In this document: positions 25,019-32,639 of the stretch, piece after piece
Numbering within the stretch: position 1 is the first letter of the stretch
Layout: every line of letters starts with the position of its first letter
Origin: Bacteroidota bacterium
GTDB taxonomy: Bacteria > Bacteroidota > Bacteroidia > M30B66
Assembly: GCA_027483445.1 (NCBI GenBank)
Contig: JAIXUS010000038.1
Span: 1 to 64,000, forward strand
DNA: 64,000 nt
Direction of reading: 5' to 3'
Notes under the pieces: model-generated
Told to the model about the DNA's origin: nothing
Databases searched by the model: none
The model's input: the letters and a program-made list of their open reading frames with translations, nothing else
Program-made: the position numbers and the translations under genes

Positions 25019-26731
25019 ATGAGCTCAACAAAAACTGCAAAACATCCGGCCGGACTGCCATACCTATTCTTCACCGAAATGTGGGAACGCTTTGGTTACT
25101 ACCTCATGCTCGGCATCTTCGTGTTATACATGATTGACGTTGAAAAAGGTGGGCTCGCCATTCCCGATAAAGTGTCGTACGACATCTTCGGCACCTTCAT
25201 CGCCATCACTTACCTCACCCCTTTTCTTGGAGGCTTCCTGGCCGACAATAAACTCGGATATATTAAAAGTGTTTTTCTCGGAGGCACCTTGATGGGCCTG
25301 GGCTACATTGCCCTTGGAATTCCGGGCTTGCGCCACGCCGGCATTGGCCTGAGCGATCAGTTTGTGATGAGCTCCTTTTGGATTGCCATGCTGCTGATTG
25401 TGGTTGGAAATGGATTCTTTAAACCAAGCATTTCAACCCTGTTGGGCAATTTGTATTCTACACCAGAGTTCAAAGAGCGAAAAGACTGGGGCTATAACCT
25501 CTTTTACATGGGCATCAACATTGGCGCGCTGTTGGGCCCCATTTTCGCCGCTTTCATGCGCAATAAATACAATTGGTCGGCCTCATTCATCACCGCCGGA
25601 GTGGGTATGTTTATCGGACTAGTCGTATTTGCCATTGGCCTTAAGCATGTGCGCTCAGGTGAGCGAAAACCCGAAGCCGCTTCAGAGGACGGGAAAAAAG
25701 ACAGCTCACTTTCGCAAGTGATGTCGTATGTGTTTTTACCGGCCATAGGCGCCGGATTGTTGGGCTGGTTCCTTCCGCAGGCCTTGTTTGGAGGCACATT
25801 GCTCGACTCCCGAAGCACCGATGCCTTCCTCTTTGCTTCCGTACCCGTAATTGTTTTTTACATTTCGCTCTGGCTGAAAGCCCGTGAAAGCGAAAAACGT
25901 CCAATTGCCGCGCTATTGGCCATTTTTGCAGTGAGTGTTGTGTTCTGGGCAGTGTTCAAACAAAATGGAACGGCCCTCACCAATTGGGGTAAATATTTTA
26001 CCGACAGAGAAGTGCCTCAAGTTGTAGAAGGCGCTGCCCGCGGTCTTTACCAGGTAGAAACCATGGAATCAAAAACTGACTCTGTGGCGCTTTTCGATGA
26101 ACAATACAGAGCGGTAAAAAAGGACGGGAAAGCCCAAAAAACGTTCGACCGCAACGTGTATTTCCGCAACCTGCCGCCTGAGCGAATTCCGCAGGATGGA
26201 GAGCCTGTTTATCTCATTAGTACTGAGCTGTTTCAGTCAATAAATCCATTTTGGGTGGTCTTACTCACACCACTCGTTATTGCAGCATTTGCCTGGATGC
26301 GCAGGCGGAAAAAAGAACCGACAACGCCCGGAAAAATCGCGCTCGGATTGGTGATTTCGGCCCTTTCAACGCTTGTGATGGTGGGCGCGGTATACGCCAG
26401 TAGCAACGGGGCCATGAAAGTGTCGCCCATGTGGCTGGTGGCCTGCTACGGAGTGATTACCGTAGGTGAACTTTGCCTGAGTCCGATGGGCCTCTCGTTG
26501 GTGAGCAAACTCAGTCCCCCGCGCTTTACCGCACTCATGATGGGAGGCTTCTTCCTGAGCACCTCCATCGGCAACAAAATGAGCGGCGTGCTGGCCGGCA
26601 TGTGGTATGGCTACGAAAACAAAGCCTGGTTCTTCCTTGTGAACTGCCTGTTGTTGCTTGCCGCGGGTTTGATGGCCTTCATGATGCTCCGCTGGCTCAA
26701 CAAAGTGATGGAAGAAAAAGGACTTCGATAG
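25019..26731 (+). CDS. POT/PTR-family proton-coupled peptide transporter, paralogue 1
   Basis: 570 residues, an inner-membrane carrier of the proton-dependent oligopeptide transporter family (MFS fold) that imports di- and tripeptides. The first helix carries the family motif TEMWERFGYYLMLGIF (ExxERF for proton and peptide coupling). GNGFFKPSISTLLGNLY, YNLFYMGINIGALLGP and GELCLSPMGLSLVSKLSP are further PTR2 signatures. It differs from its two paralogues by a polar insert of about 75 residues (near 325-400, KYFTDREVPQ ... YLISTELFQ) between membrane segments, probably on the outside. It is followed by a GC-rich repeat. A -7-like element TACATTCG lies at 24996-25003, close to the ATG. Confidence 0.93.
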   Translation: MSSTKTAKHPAGLPYLFFTEMWERFGYYLMLGIFVLYMIDVEKGGLAIPDKVSYDIFGTFIAITYLTPFLGGFLADNKLGYIKSVFLGGTLMGLGYIALGIPGLRHAGIGLSDQFVMSSFWIAMLLIVVGNGFFKPSISTLLGNLYSTPEFKERKDWGYNLFYMGINIGALLGPIFAAFMRNKYNWSASFITAGVGMFIGLVVFAIGLKHVRSGERKPEAASEDGKKDSSLSQVMSYVFLPAIGAGLLGWFLPQALFGGTLLDSRSTDAFLFASVPVIVFYISLWLKARESEKRPIAALLAIFAVSVVFWAVFKQNGTALTNWGKYFTDREVPQVVEGAARGLYQVETMESKTDSVALFDEQYRAVKKDGKAQKTFDRNVYFRNLPPERIPQDGEPVYLISTELFQSINPFWVVLLTPLVIAAFAWMRRRKKEPTTPGKIALGLVISALSTLVMVGAVYASSNGAMKVSPMWLVACYGVITVGELCLSPMGLSLVSKLSPPRFTALMMGGFFLSTSIGNKMSGVLAGMWYGYENKAWFFLVNCLLLLAAGLMAFMMLRWLNKVMEEKGLR

Positions 26732-26755
26732 ACACCCGGGTGTAAGTTGTCTATT

Positions 26756-26876
26756 GGGGCGCCTGCCCTGCTCAGCTTCGGGTTAGGCCTGAGCCTACGT
26801 GTAGGGCACCCCGCTTTTCGCCTTTAGTCCCGCGCGCTCCGCTTACGGGCGCTGCCGGCTTCAATCGGTGGCGCGA
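26756..26876. repeat. GC-rich dispersed intergenic element, copy 2 of 2
   Basis: Same blocks and order as 10497-10614 (GGGCGCCTGCCCTGC, GGGCACCCCG, TTTTCGCC, TTTAGTCCCGC, GGGCGCTGCCGGCT, TGGCGC). It contains a small hairpin (TAGGC..GCCTA). It begins 24 nt after the stop codon of the peptide transporter, just as the other copy follows the VWA gene. From 26877 to the cold-shock promoter nothing else was recognised. Confidence 0.7.
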
Positions 26877-27063
26877 ATAACGCAACCATTGGGGCCGCGA
26901 AGTCTTCGAGTGCTTGGGGTTTGTGGTTTACTCCAAACCGAAAACGCTGATTGTAGGGTTGGAAAAGCCTCAGCATGAGAACCGGCGAATTGGCTAAAAC
27001 AGGCGCCGAAAAATTATAGCGCACTAATGCTTAACGACTTAGCCTTGCCTCTGTTATTTATAA

Positions 27064-27093
27064 ATTGATAATCAATAATTTATACTACCTTTG
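27064..27093 (+). promoter_or_regulatory. Promoter of the cold-shock gene
   Basis: TACCTTTG at 27086-27093 is a perfect TAnnTTTG element. ATTG at 27064-27067 lies 18 nt upstream as an imperfect -33 element. Transcription would start near 27100. Confidence 0.5.
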
Positions 27094-27099
27094 CCCGTC

Positions 27100-27244
27100 T
27101 TAAATAAAGAATACAACGAGTAAGCCGAATGTAATTTTACATTCTCATTTCCCCGAACTATTTTTTGTCTTCGATTTTTGTCACACGGTGTGGCAGAAAA
27201 TAATCCATTAATGATGTTCCTGCGAGGGAACGAAAACAACAACA
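27100..27244 (+). promoter_or_regulatory. Long leader (5' UTR) of the cold-shock gene
   Basis: If the promoter at 27064-27093 is right, about 145 nt of untranslated RNA precede the ATG, as is usual for cspA-type genes whose leaders refold with temperature. Two short hairpins are visible: CACA..TGTG near 27182-27191, and GTTCC (27216-27220) with GGAAC (27227-27231) just before the start. A T-rich single-stranded stretch (27160-27180) precedes them. The regulatory role is inferred from the family. Confidence 0.4.
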
Positions 27245-27436
27245 ATGAATAAAGGAACAGTAAAATTCTTCAACGATGCAAAAGGCTTCGGTTTTATCAC
27301 GGGTGAAGATGGAGAAGAAATTTTCGTACACGTAACCGGTCTTCGTCAAGACATTCGCGAAAACGATCAGGTTACTTACGATACCGAAAGAGGTCGTAAA
27401 GGACTCAATGCTGTAAACGTGACAGTGATCAAGTAA
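27245..27436 (+). CDS. Cold-shock domain protein (CspA family)
   Basis: 63 residues, a single five-stranded OB fold that binds single-stranded RNA and DNA. Both RNA-binding motifs are present: KGFGFI (RNP1, residues 13-18) and EIFVHV (RNP2, 25-30). Slightly shorter than E. coli CspA (70), normal for Bacteroidota copies. Likely acts as an RNA chaperone. It is a one-gene unit with its own promoter, long leader and strong terminator, inserted between two peptide transporter genes. Confidence 0.96.
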   Translation: MNKGTVKFFNDAKGFGFITGEDGEEIFVHVTGLRQDIRENDQVTYDTERGRKGLNAVNVTVIK

Positions 27437-27455
27437 TCAGCAAATATTTAAGAAG

Positions 27456-27491
27456 AAGGGGCGGATCCATTGGGGTTCGCCCCTTTTTTTT
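27456..27491 (+). terminator. Rho-independent terminator of the cold-shock gene
   Basis: AAGGGGCG (27456-27463) pairs with CGCCCCTT (27478-27485) around a 14-nt loop and runs into eight T residues. It begins 20 nt after the stop codon. Confidence 0.9.
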
Positions 27492-27847
27492 GTCCAAACT
27501 TGAGGCGTACAACAGATGGCGTTTGTTTGTGTGAAGCCCGGGGCTTGCGATTTCAGATGTAATTTTTGCACTCCAATTGGGCGGTACTTTTTTCACGAGC
27601 AATTGTCGGGATTCGGGAAATACCGGGCAGTAGAAAACACAATTTGTATAACATAAACGCCCTTAAACCTGAATCTTGAGGTTAAATGAGTATTCAAATG
27701 TTAACCTGTATCCTCTAAGGACTTAAGACCAAGTACTCGATTTTTTGGGATTAGGCCCGAGAAAAAATGTCGGCAAGCATTTGGAAATGATAAATTGTAT
27801 ATTCGCCAAAACACCCAAACGCTAACCCAATCCATCTTTCTAAGCTT
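27492..27847. other. Intergenic region before peptide transporter 2
   Basis: 356 bases without a gene. It contains copy 2 of a dispersed repeat (27688-27736). TATATTCG at 27798-27805 is a seven-of-eight match to the -7 element, and the bases after it (CCAAA) repeat those after the -7-like element of transporter 1 (ATTCGCCAAA at both places). No TTTG is found at the expected -33 distance. Confidence 0.4.
27688..27736. repeat. Dispersed intergenic repeat, copy 2 of 2
   Basis: Matches 551-606 in the same orientation (gagtattcaaatgttaacctg, atcctcta, aggacttaagaccaagtac), but lacks the 7 bases cagatta found in copy 1. It lies about 110 nt before transporter 2. Confidence 0.65.
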
Positions 27848-29389
27848 ATGAGCAATAGCGATGCTTTAGACCATCCTTTGAACGGGCCTTCAAAACCCGA
27901 CGACAACATTTACGACGCGGCCACTGCACCGAAAGGGCATCCGCCGGGCTTGTACTGGCTTTTTTTCGCCGAAATGTGGGAGCGCTTCTGCTACTACGGT
28001 ATGCGCGGACTCCTCATTTTGTATCTGGTGAAAACCCTTGGCAAATCGGATGCTGATTCATACGCCCTCTACGGAGCTTACACAGCCCTGGTGTACGCTG
28101 TTACTGTGCTTGGGGGAAAAATTGCCGACCAGATTCTGGGTTATCGTATTGCAATCATCTTTGGCGGAATACTGATGGCCATTGGCGAATTCATGATTCT
28201 AGGCGGAAACGAGTTTTGGCTCATTTTGGGGATGGCCGTAATCATCTCCGGAAATGGGTACTTTAAGGCTAACATTTCCAGCATCGTAGGGAAGCTTTAC
28301 AAAGAAGGAGACCCGCGTCGCGACTCTGGATTTACTATCTTTTACATTGGGGTGAACCTCGGGGCTTTTCTCGCCACTACTGTTGTGGCTGAGGTTGGAA
28401 ACCAATATGGATACGATAAAGGCTTCTTGCTGGCCGGTATAGGTATGGTATTGGGCTCAATTATTTTCGTATTTGGCCAGAAACATTACGAAGGGCAAGG
28501 CTTGCCGCCCAATCAGGCCGACCTGCACCGACCACTCCTTGGGCCGCTTTCGAAACTGCACCTCACCATGATTGGCACACTGGCCGCTGTTCCGGTGTTT
28601 TACCTGTTGCTAACCAATTCGTCGGTAGTCGGTTATTTACTGTTGGCTACGGCCGCATACGTAATTTATACACTGGTTAGCGCCGGAATTAGCGGTGGCG
28701 CGGTGTTACGCGATCGGATGACGGTGCTCGTGCTGCTAATGTTGTTTAACATCGTGTTTTGGGCTTGCTTCGAACAGGCAGGCTCGTCGCTCACTCTCTT
28801 TGCCGACCGAAACGTGAACCGTATGTTTTTTGGCTACGAGATGGGAGCGGCAACCACTCAGTTTTTCAATCCCTTCTTCATCCTGATCTTCGGGTCTATT
28901 TTCTCGGTGCTGTGGATTTACCTCAATAAAATCGGGAAAAACCCGAATATTCCGATGAAGTTTGGACTGGGTATCATTCAGCTTGGACTGGGCTACCTGG
29001 TAATTCAGCTGGCTTTGCCATTTGTGAGCGACGATTTCCGCGTTCCGCTGTTCACATTGGCTTTGTTGTATATGCTGCACACTACCGGAGAGTTGTTTAT
29101 CTCACCGATTGGTTTGTCGATGGTTACCAAGCTGGCTCCCAAGGAAATGACCGGTACAGTGATGGGCGCCTGGTTCTTATCCATTGCCGGGGCTAACTAT
29201 GTGGCTGCCTTACTGGCGAAGCTTACCGGGGCCAAAGAAGGAACTGGAGCTGAGGCGGCCAGTGCGGCCGAAAGCTTTAATCAGTACGTCGACATTTACA
29301 CCCAAATGGGTTTGATTACCGTGGGCATCGGATTGCTGTTGGTGCTCATTTCCAAACCTCTGAATAAAATGATGCACGGCGTTCGATAA
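27848..29389 (+). CDS. POT/PTR-family proton-coupled peptide transporter, paralogue 2
   Basis: 513 residues, MFS fold, about 12-14 membrane helices. The cytoplasmic N-terminus (about 35 residues) precedes FFAEMWERFCYYGMRGLL, the family's ExxERF motif with its YYGMR extension. GNGYFKANISSIVGKLY, FTIFYIGVNLGAF and GELFISPIGLSMVTKLAP are further signatures. It should import di- or tripeptides with protons. It lacks the large insert of paralogue 1 and resembles paralogue 3 more. A clear terminator separates it from paralogue 3, so the two can be expressed independently. Confidence 0.94.
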   Translation: MSNSDALDHPLNGPSKPDDNIYDAATAPKGHPPGLYWLFFAEMWERFCYYGMRGLLILYLVKTLGKSDADSYALYGAYTALVYAVTVLGGKIADQILGYRIAIIFGGILMAIGEFMILGGNEFWLILGMAVIISGNGYFKANISSIVGKLYKEGDPRRDSGFTIFYIGVNLGAFLATTVVAEVGNQYGYDKGFLLAGIGMVLGSIIFVFGQKHYEGQGLPPNQADLHRPLLGPLSKLHLTMIGTLAAVPVFYLLLTNSSVVGYLLLATAAYVIYTLVSAGISGGAVLRDRMTVLVLLMLFNIVFWACFEQAGSSLTLFADRNVNRMFFGYEMGAATTQFFNPFFILIFGSIFSVLWIYLNKIGKNPNIPMKFGLGIIQLGLGYLVIQLALPFVSDDFRVPLFTLALLYMLHTTGELFISPIGLSMVTKLAPKEMTGTVMGAWFLSIAGANYVAALLAKLTGAKEGTGAEAASAAESFNQYVDIYTQMGLITVGIGLLLVLISKPLNKMMHGVR

Positions 29390-29413
29390 AGATTCCCGTG
29401 AATGCAAGAAGTT

Positions 29414-29456
29414 AAACATCTCTGTGAGCCCTGCTTGCAGAGATGTTTTTGTTTTA
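29414..29456 (+). terminator. Rho-independent terminator after peptide transporter 2
   Basis: AAACATCTCTG (29414-29424) pairs exactly with CAGAGATGTTT (29438-29448) around a 13-nt loop, and the sequence continues TTGTTTT. It lies 25 nt after the stop codon. Confidence 0.85.
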
Positions 29457-29511
29457 GCCGTTGGTAGGCCAAAACTCCCTAACTTCCCGCTCCTAAACGA
29501 ACTCAAGCTAC

Positions 29512-31062
29512 ATGAGCCAGACACTCGACAGCGATGCGCTGAACCCTCAACAGGAATACCTTGATCCTGAACTGAAAAAGATTCGTGATTTCAAAGGCCA
29601 ATACCCCAAGCAACTCTGGGCCTTGTTTTTCTCCGAGATGTGGGAACGCTTCTGTTTTTATGGAATGCGAGGCATGTTGTCGTTCTTCATGGTTTACCAA
29701 CTTTTCATGGACAAGGAGGCGGCCAACCTGCAATATGGTGCCACGCAAGCCTGGGTATATGCCTTCACCTTTATTGGGGGCTTGTTTGCCGACAAGATTT
29801 TGGGGTTCCGGAAGTCGCTGTTTTGGGGCGGATTGCTGATGATTACCGGCTCAATTATTTTGGCCATCGACCCGCATGCCTTTTTCTTCGAGGGCTTGGC
29901 CTTTCTCATCATCGGTACCGGTTTCTTTAAGCCAAACATTTCGTCTATGGTGGGCCAGCTTTACAATCAAGGCGACCCACGCCGCGATGCCGGCTTTTCG
30001 CTCTTTTATTCGGGTATCAATATTGGGGCATTTCTTGGCGGAATTCTGATGATTGGTGTGGGTAAAGGGGAAATTGGCTCGAGCTTTATTCCTGAAGCCT
30101 CCCGGTGGAACGTTGCTTTCGGGCTTGTAGCCGTTGTGATGTTCATTAGCCTGATTACCTTCGTGTTAAACCACAAGAACTTTGGTCCAATTGGCTTACC
30201 GCCCATCGATTACAAAAAGGTACGCAGCAAGCGATGGTACGAATGGGCGGTTTATGCAGGAGCCCTGGCCTGCGCACCGTTGGTAATCCTGATGGTTTCG
30301 AACACACAGTACACCGATTACTTCATGTATTTCATTGGCCCGTTTAGCCTGGCTTATTTGGGCTTTGAAATGACCAAGCTCAGTCGGGAAGAAAATGGAA
30401 AACTCGTCGCAGCCTTGGTATTTATCGTGTTTTCGGTCGTGTTTTGGGCCATCTTCGAACAAGCCGGCGGCTCACTCAGCCTGTATGCAGCCGAACATCT
30501 TCATAAAGATTTGTTGGGTATGCCAATCGATCCGAACATGGTGAACAATTCCTCGAACTCCTTATTCGTCATCATTTTTGCCCCGCTGCTGGGATTGCTC
30601 TGGGTGTTTCTGCATAAGCGTAAACTCGAGCCCAATTCGGTGGTTAAATTCGGTATTGGGTTCCTCTTGCTGGGGGCCGGCTTCTATCTCTTTTTTACGG
30701 GTAAGTTTGCGGCAGGGCCTGATGGCATTGCGTCGTTGAATATTTTCACCCTGGCCTATTTCGTGCTTACGTTCGGAGAATTGGCGTTATCGCCCATCGG
30801 GCTATCGCTGATGACCAAGCTGGCACCGAATAAGCTTCAAGGCTTTATGATGGGCATGTGGTTCCTCGCCAGTGCTTATGGTCAGTATGTTGCAGGCCTG
30901 TTTGGTGCAGCCATCTCGCCCGACGAAAACGCAACACCACTCGAAAAGCTAAGCGTTTACTCCGACGGCTATCAGCAATTTGCCATTTATGCCATGATTG
31001 CCGGCGTGGTGATTATTGCCATCTCGCCTTTGGTGCGTAAGTTAATGGGTGAGGTGAAATAG
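29512..31062 (+). CDS. POT/PTR-family proton-coupled peptide transporter, paralogue 3
   Basis: 516 residues, a proton-coupled oligopeptide importer. Motifs: FFSEMWERFCFYGMRGML in the first helix, GTGFFKPNISSMVGQLYNQG, FSLFYSGINIGAFLGG and GELALSPIGLSLMTKLAP. The N-terminal ~40 residues are polar and cytoplasmic. It keeps the proton-coupling Glu and Arg of ExxERF. The three paralogues in 6 kb are too different to be recent duplicates and probably differ in peptide preference. It ends 47 nt before the thioredoxin gene without an obvious terminator, so read-through into that operon is possible. Confidence 0.94.
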   Translation: MSQTLDSDALNPQQEYLDPELKKIRDFKGQYPKQLWALFFSEMWERFCFYGMRGMLSFFMVYQLFMDKEAANLQYGATQAWVYAFTFIGGLFADKILGFRKSLFWGGLLMITGSIILAIDPHAFFFEGLAFLIIGTGFFKPNISSMVGQLYNQGDPRRDAGFSLFYSGINIGAFLGGILMIGVGKGEIGSSFIPEASRWNVAFGLVAVVMFISLITFVLNHKNFGPIGLPPIDYKKVRSKRWYEWAVYAGALACAPLVILMVSNTQYTDYFMYFIGPFSLAYLGFEMTKLSREENGKLVAALVFIVFSVVFWAIFEQAGGSLSLYAAEHLHKDLLGMPIDPNMVNNSSNSLFVIIFAPLLGLLWVFLHKRKLEPNSVVKFGIGFLLLGAGFYLFFTGKFAAGPDGIASLNIFTLAYFVLTFGELALSPIGLSLMTKLAPNKLQGFMMGMWFLASAYGQYVAGLFGAAISPDENATPLEKLSVYSDGYQQFAIYAMIAGVVIIAISPLVRKLMGEVK

Positions 31063-31109
31063 CCTAAACCTATTGAACCTGTTGTTGGTTTTCATTAGCA
31101 CATCCAATC

Positions 31110-31637
31110 ATGAAAAGAACAATTCAAGTTTGCGTATCGCTCATTTTCTGCTTCAGCTCCGCTTTGAATGCTCAGGAAAGCATCCGTTGGATGAGCTTTA
31201 CCGACGCCATGGAAGCCTCGAAAAGAGAGAAGAAAAAAGTCCTTATCGACTTCTACACCGATTGGTGTGGCTGGTGTAAAAAGATGGATGCTGCCACATT
31301 CACGCACCCTCAAGTGGTGAAATATGTGAATGAACACTTCTATGCGGTAAAGTTCAATGCCGAAAAGGAAAAACCCATTGCAGTGCGCGATACGGTATAC
31401 GACATTATTCCCAATGCAGGCCGTAATGGCACCCATGGGCTGGCTGTAGCTTTGCTGAACGGAAAACTGGCCTACCCAAGCCTTGTATTTTTGGATGAAA
31501 ACTTCAATCTGCTAAGCCCCTTGCCCGGATACCAGACCCCGCCGCAGCTGGAAGGCCCCATGCGGTATTTTGCCGAAAATTACTACTTAAGGCAAGCCTG
31601 GACCGAATTTCAGCAACAATTCAAAAGCAGCTTTTGA
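31110..31637 (+). CDS. Exported thioredoxin-fold protein with CGWC active site
   Basis: 175 residues with a signal peptide (MKRTIQVCVSLIFCFSSALNAQ). The thioredoxin-like domain has DFYTDWCGWCKKMD at 47-60, with the redox pair at Cys53 and Cys56. The cis-Pro region appears as AYPSLVFLDENF near 130. The CGWC form and the WMSFTDAMEASKREKKKVLIDF lead-in resemble the DUF255/thioredoxin_7 group of periplasmic proteins. It may reduce or form disulfides in exported proteins; the direction cannot be told. It is the first gene of a tight set: the histidine kinase starts 10 nt after its stop. Confidence 0.88.
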   Translation: MKRTIQVCVSLIFCFSSALNAQESIRWMSFTDAMEASKREKKKVLIDFYTDWCGWCKKMDAATFTHPQVVKYVNEHFYAVKFNAEKEKPIAVRDTVYDIIPNAGRNGTHGLAVALLNGKLAYPSLVFLDENFNLLSPLPGYQTPPQLEGPMRYFAENYYLRQAWTEFQQQFKSSF

Positions 31638-31646
31638 CCAAATGTT

Positions 31647-32639
31647 ATGCTGACTAAACTTCGTCCACCCAACGCCGGAAAGCCACTGTTCATTTTTTAC
31701 GTTTTGGTGGTGTATGTTTTCCTGCAGTTTATGTGGTGGTCGTACTTGTTGTTTGACCTCAATCAGGAGATTTTCAGACTCAGAAATGAATTAGAACCAC
31801 TGAGAGACAGCGGATTGGCTGTTGATGCTGATTTGCTAAAAGAGCAAATCAGCAAAAAGAGGCTGATGATTTTTGGGGAAGGCCTCGTATTTATGCTCTT
31901 GCTGAGTTTGGGCATTTTACAAACGCGTCGGTCATTTAAGCGAGAATACCAGGTTGCCCGCCAGCAGAAGAACTTTTTGCTCTCGGTAACCCACGAGCTT
32001 AAATCGCCGGTGGCCTCGGTGAAGCTGTTCTTGCAAACATTGGGAAAACGAGAATTGGAAAGGGAAAAACAACTTGAAATCATTGAGCGTGCAGTGGCTG
32101 AGACCAACCGGCTGGATCAGTTGATTGGCAATATGCTGATGGCTGCCCAGTTGGAGAACCATGCATTTAGCATACGCCCTGAGCCCATCGATTTAAGCGC
32201 CAGTGTTCGAGTGTTTGTTGAGCGCATCAATGAAAAGCACCCCGGTAAACGGGTACATCTGGAAGCCAAAGAGCGGGTAATTACAGAAGCAGACCCCGAT
32301 GCCCTGGAATCGATCCTGTTGAACCTGACCGAGAATGCCCTCAAGTATAGTCCTGAAAACGAGCCTGTTTGGATACGTTTATCGACCGATGAAAACAAGG
32401 CCACGTTACAAGTGGCCGACCGTGGGCCAGGGGTTCCGGAAGTGGAGAAGCGGAGGATTTTCGAAAAGTTCTACCGTTCAGGAAATGAGGAAACACGGCG
32501 CCACAAGGGCACTGGGCTAGGGCTGTACATTGTTGCTATCCTCACGGCTTTGCATCAGGGCAGTTTAAGGGTGATGGAGAATCCGGGTGGAGGCAGTATT
32601 TTTGAGCTCCGATTAAAACTGAAAACACAACATGCCTGA
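31647..32639 (+). CDS. Two-transmembrane sensor histidine kinase
   Basis: 330 residues. Membrane helices at about 14-36 and 74-92 enclose a short extracytoplasmic part of about 38 residues. HisKA follows with the acceptor His116 in SVTHELKSPVASVKLF, then HATPase_c with NLTENALKYSP (N box), DRGPGVPEVEKRRIFEKFYR and GTGLGLYIVAIL. No HAMP domain or response regulator is seen; the partner must be elsewhere. The small outer part suggests it senses membrane state or a partner protein. It starts 10 nt after the thioredoxin gene and overlaps gpmI by 8 bp, so the three are probably one operon. Confidence 0.92.
   Translation: MLTKLRPPNAGKPLFIFYVLVVYVFLQFMWWSYLLFDLNQEIFRLRNELEPLRDSGLAVDADLLKEQISKKRLMIFGEGLVFMLLLSLGILQTRRSFKREYQVARQQKNFLLSVTHELKSPVASVKLFLQTLGKRELEREKQLEIIERAVAETNRLDQLIGNMLMAAQLENHAFSIRPEPIDLSASVRVFVERINEKHPGKRVHLEAKERVITEADPDALESILLNLTENALKYSPENEPVWIRLSTDENKATLQVADRGPGVPEVEKRRIFEKFYRSGNEETRRHKGTGLGLYIVAILTALHQGSLRVMENPGGGSIFELRLKLKTQHA

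Noticed and set aside
26824-27024. 66-codon minus-strand frame in the gap before the cold-shock gene.
   Set aside because: It overlaps the GC-rich dispersed repeat and has no recognisable protein character.
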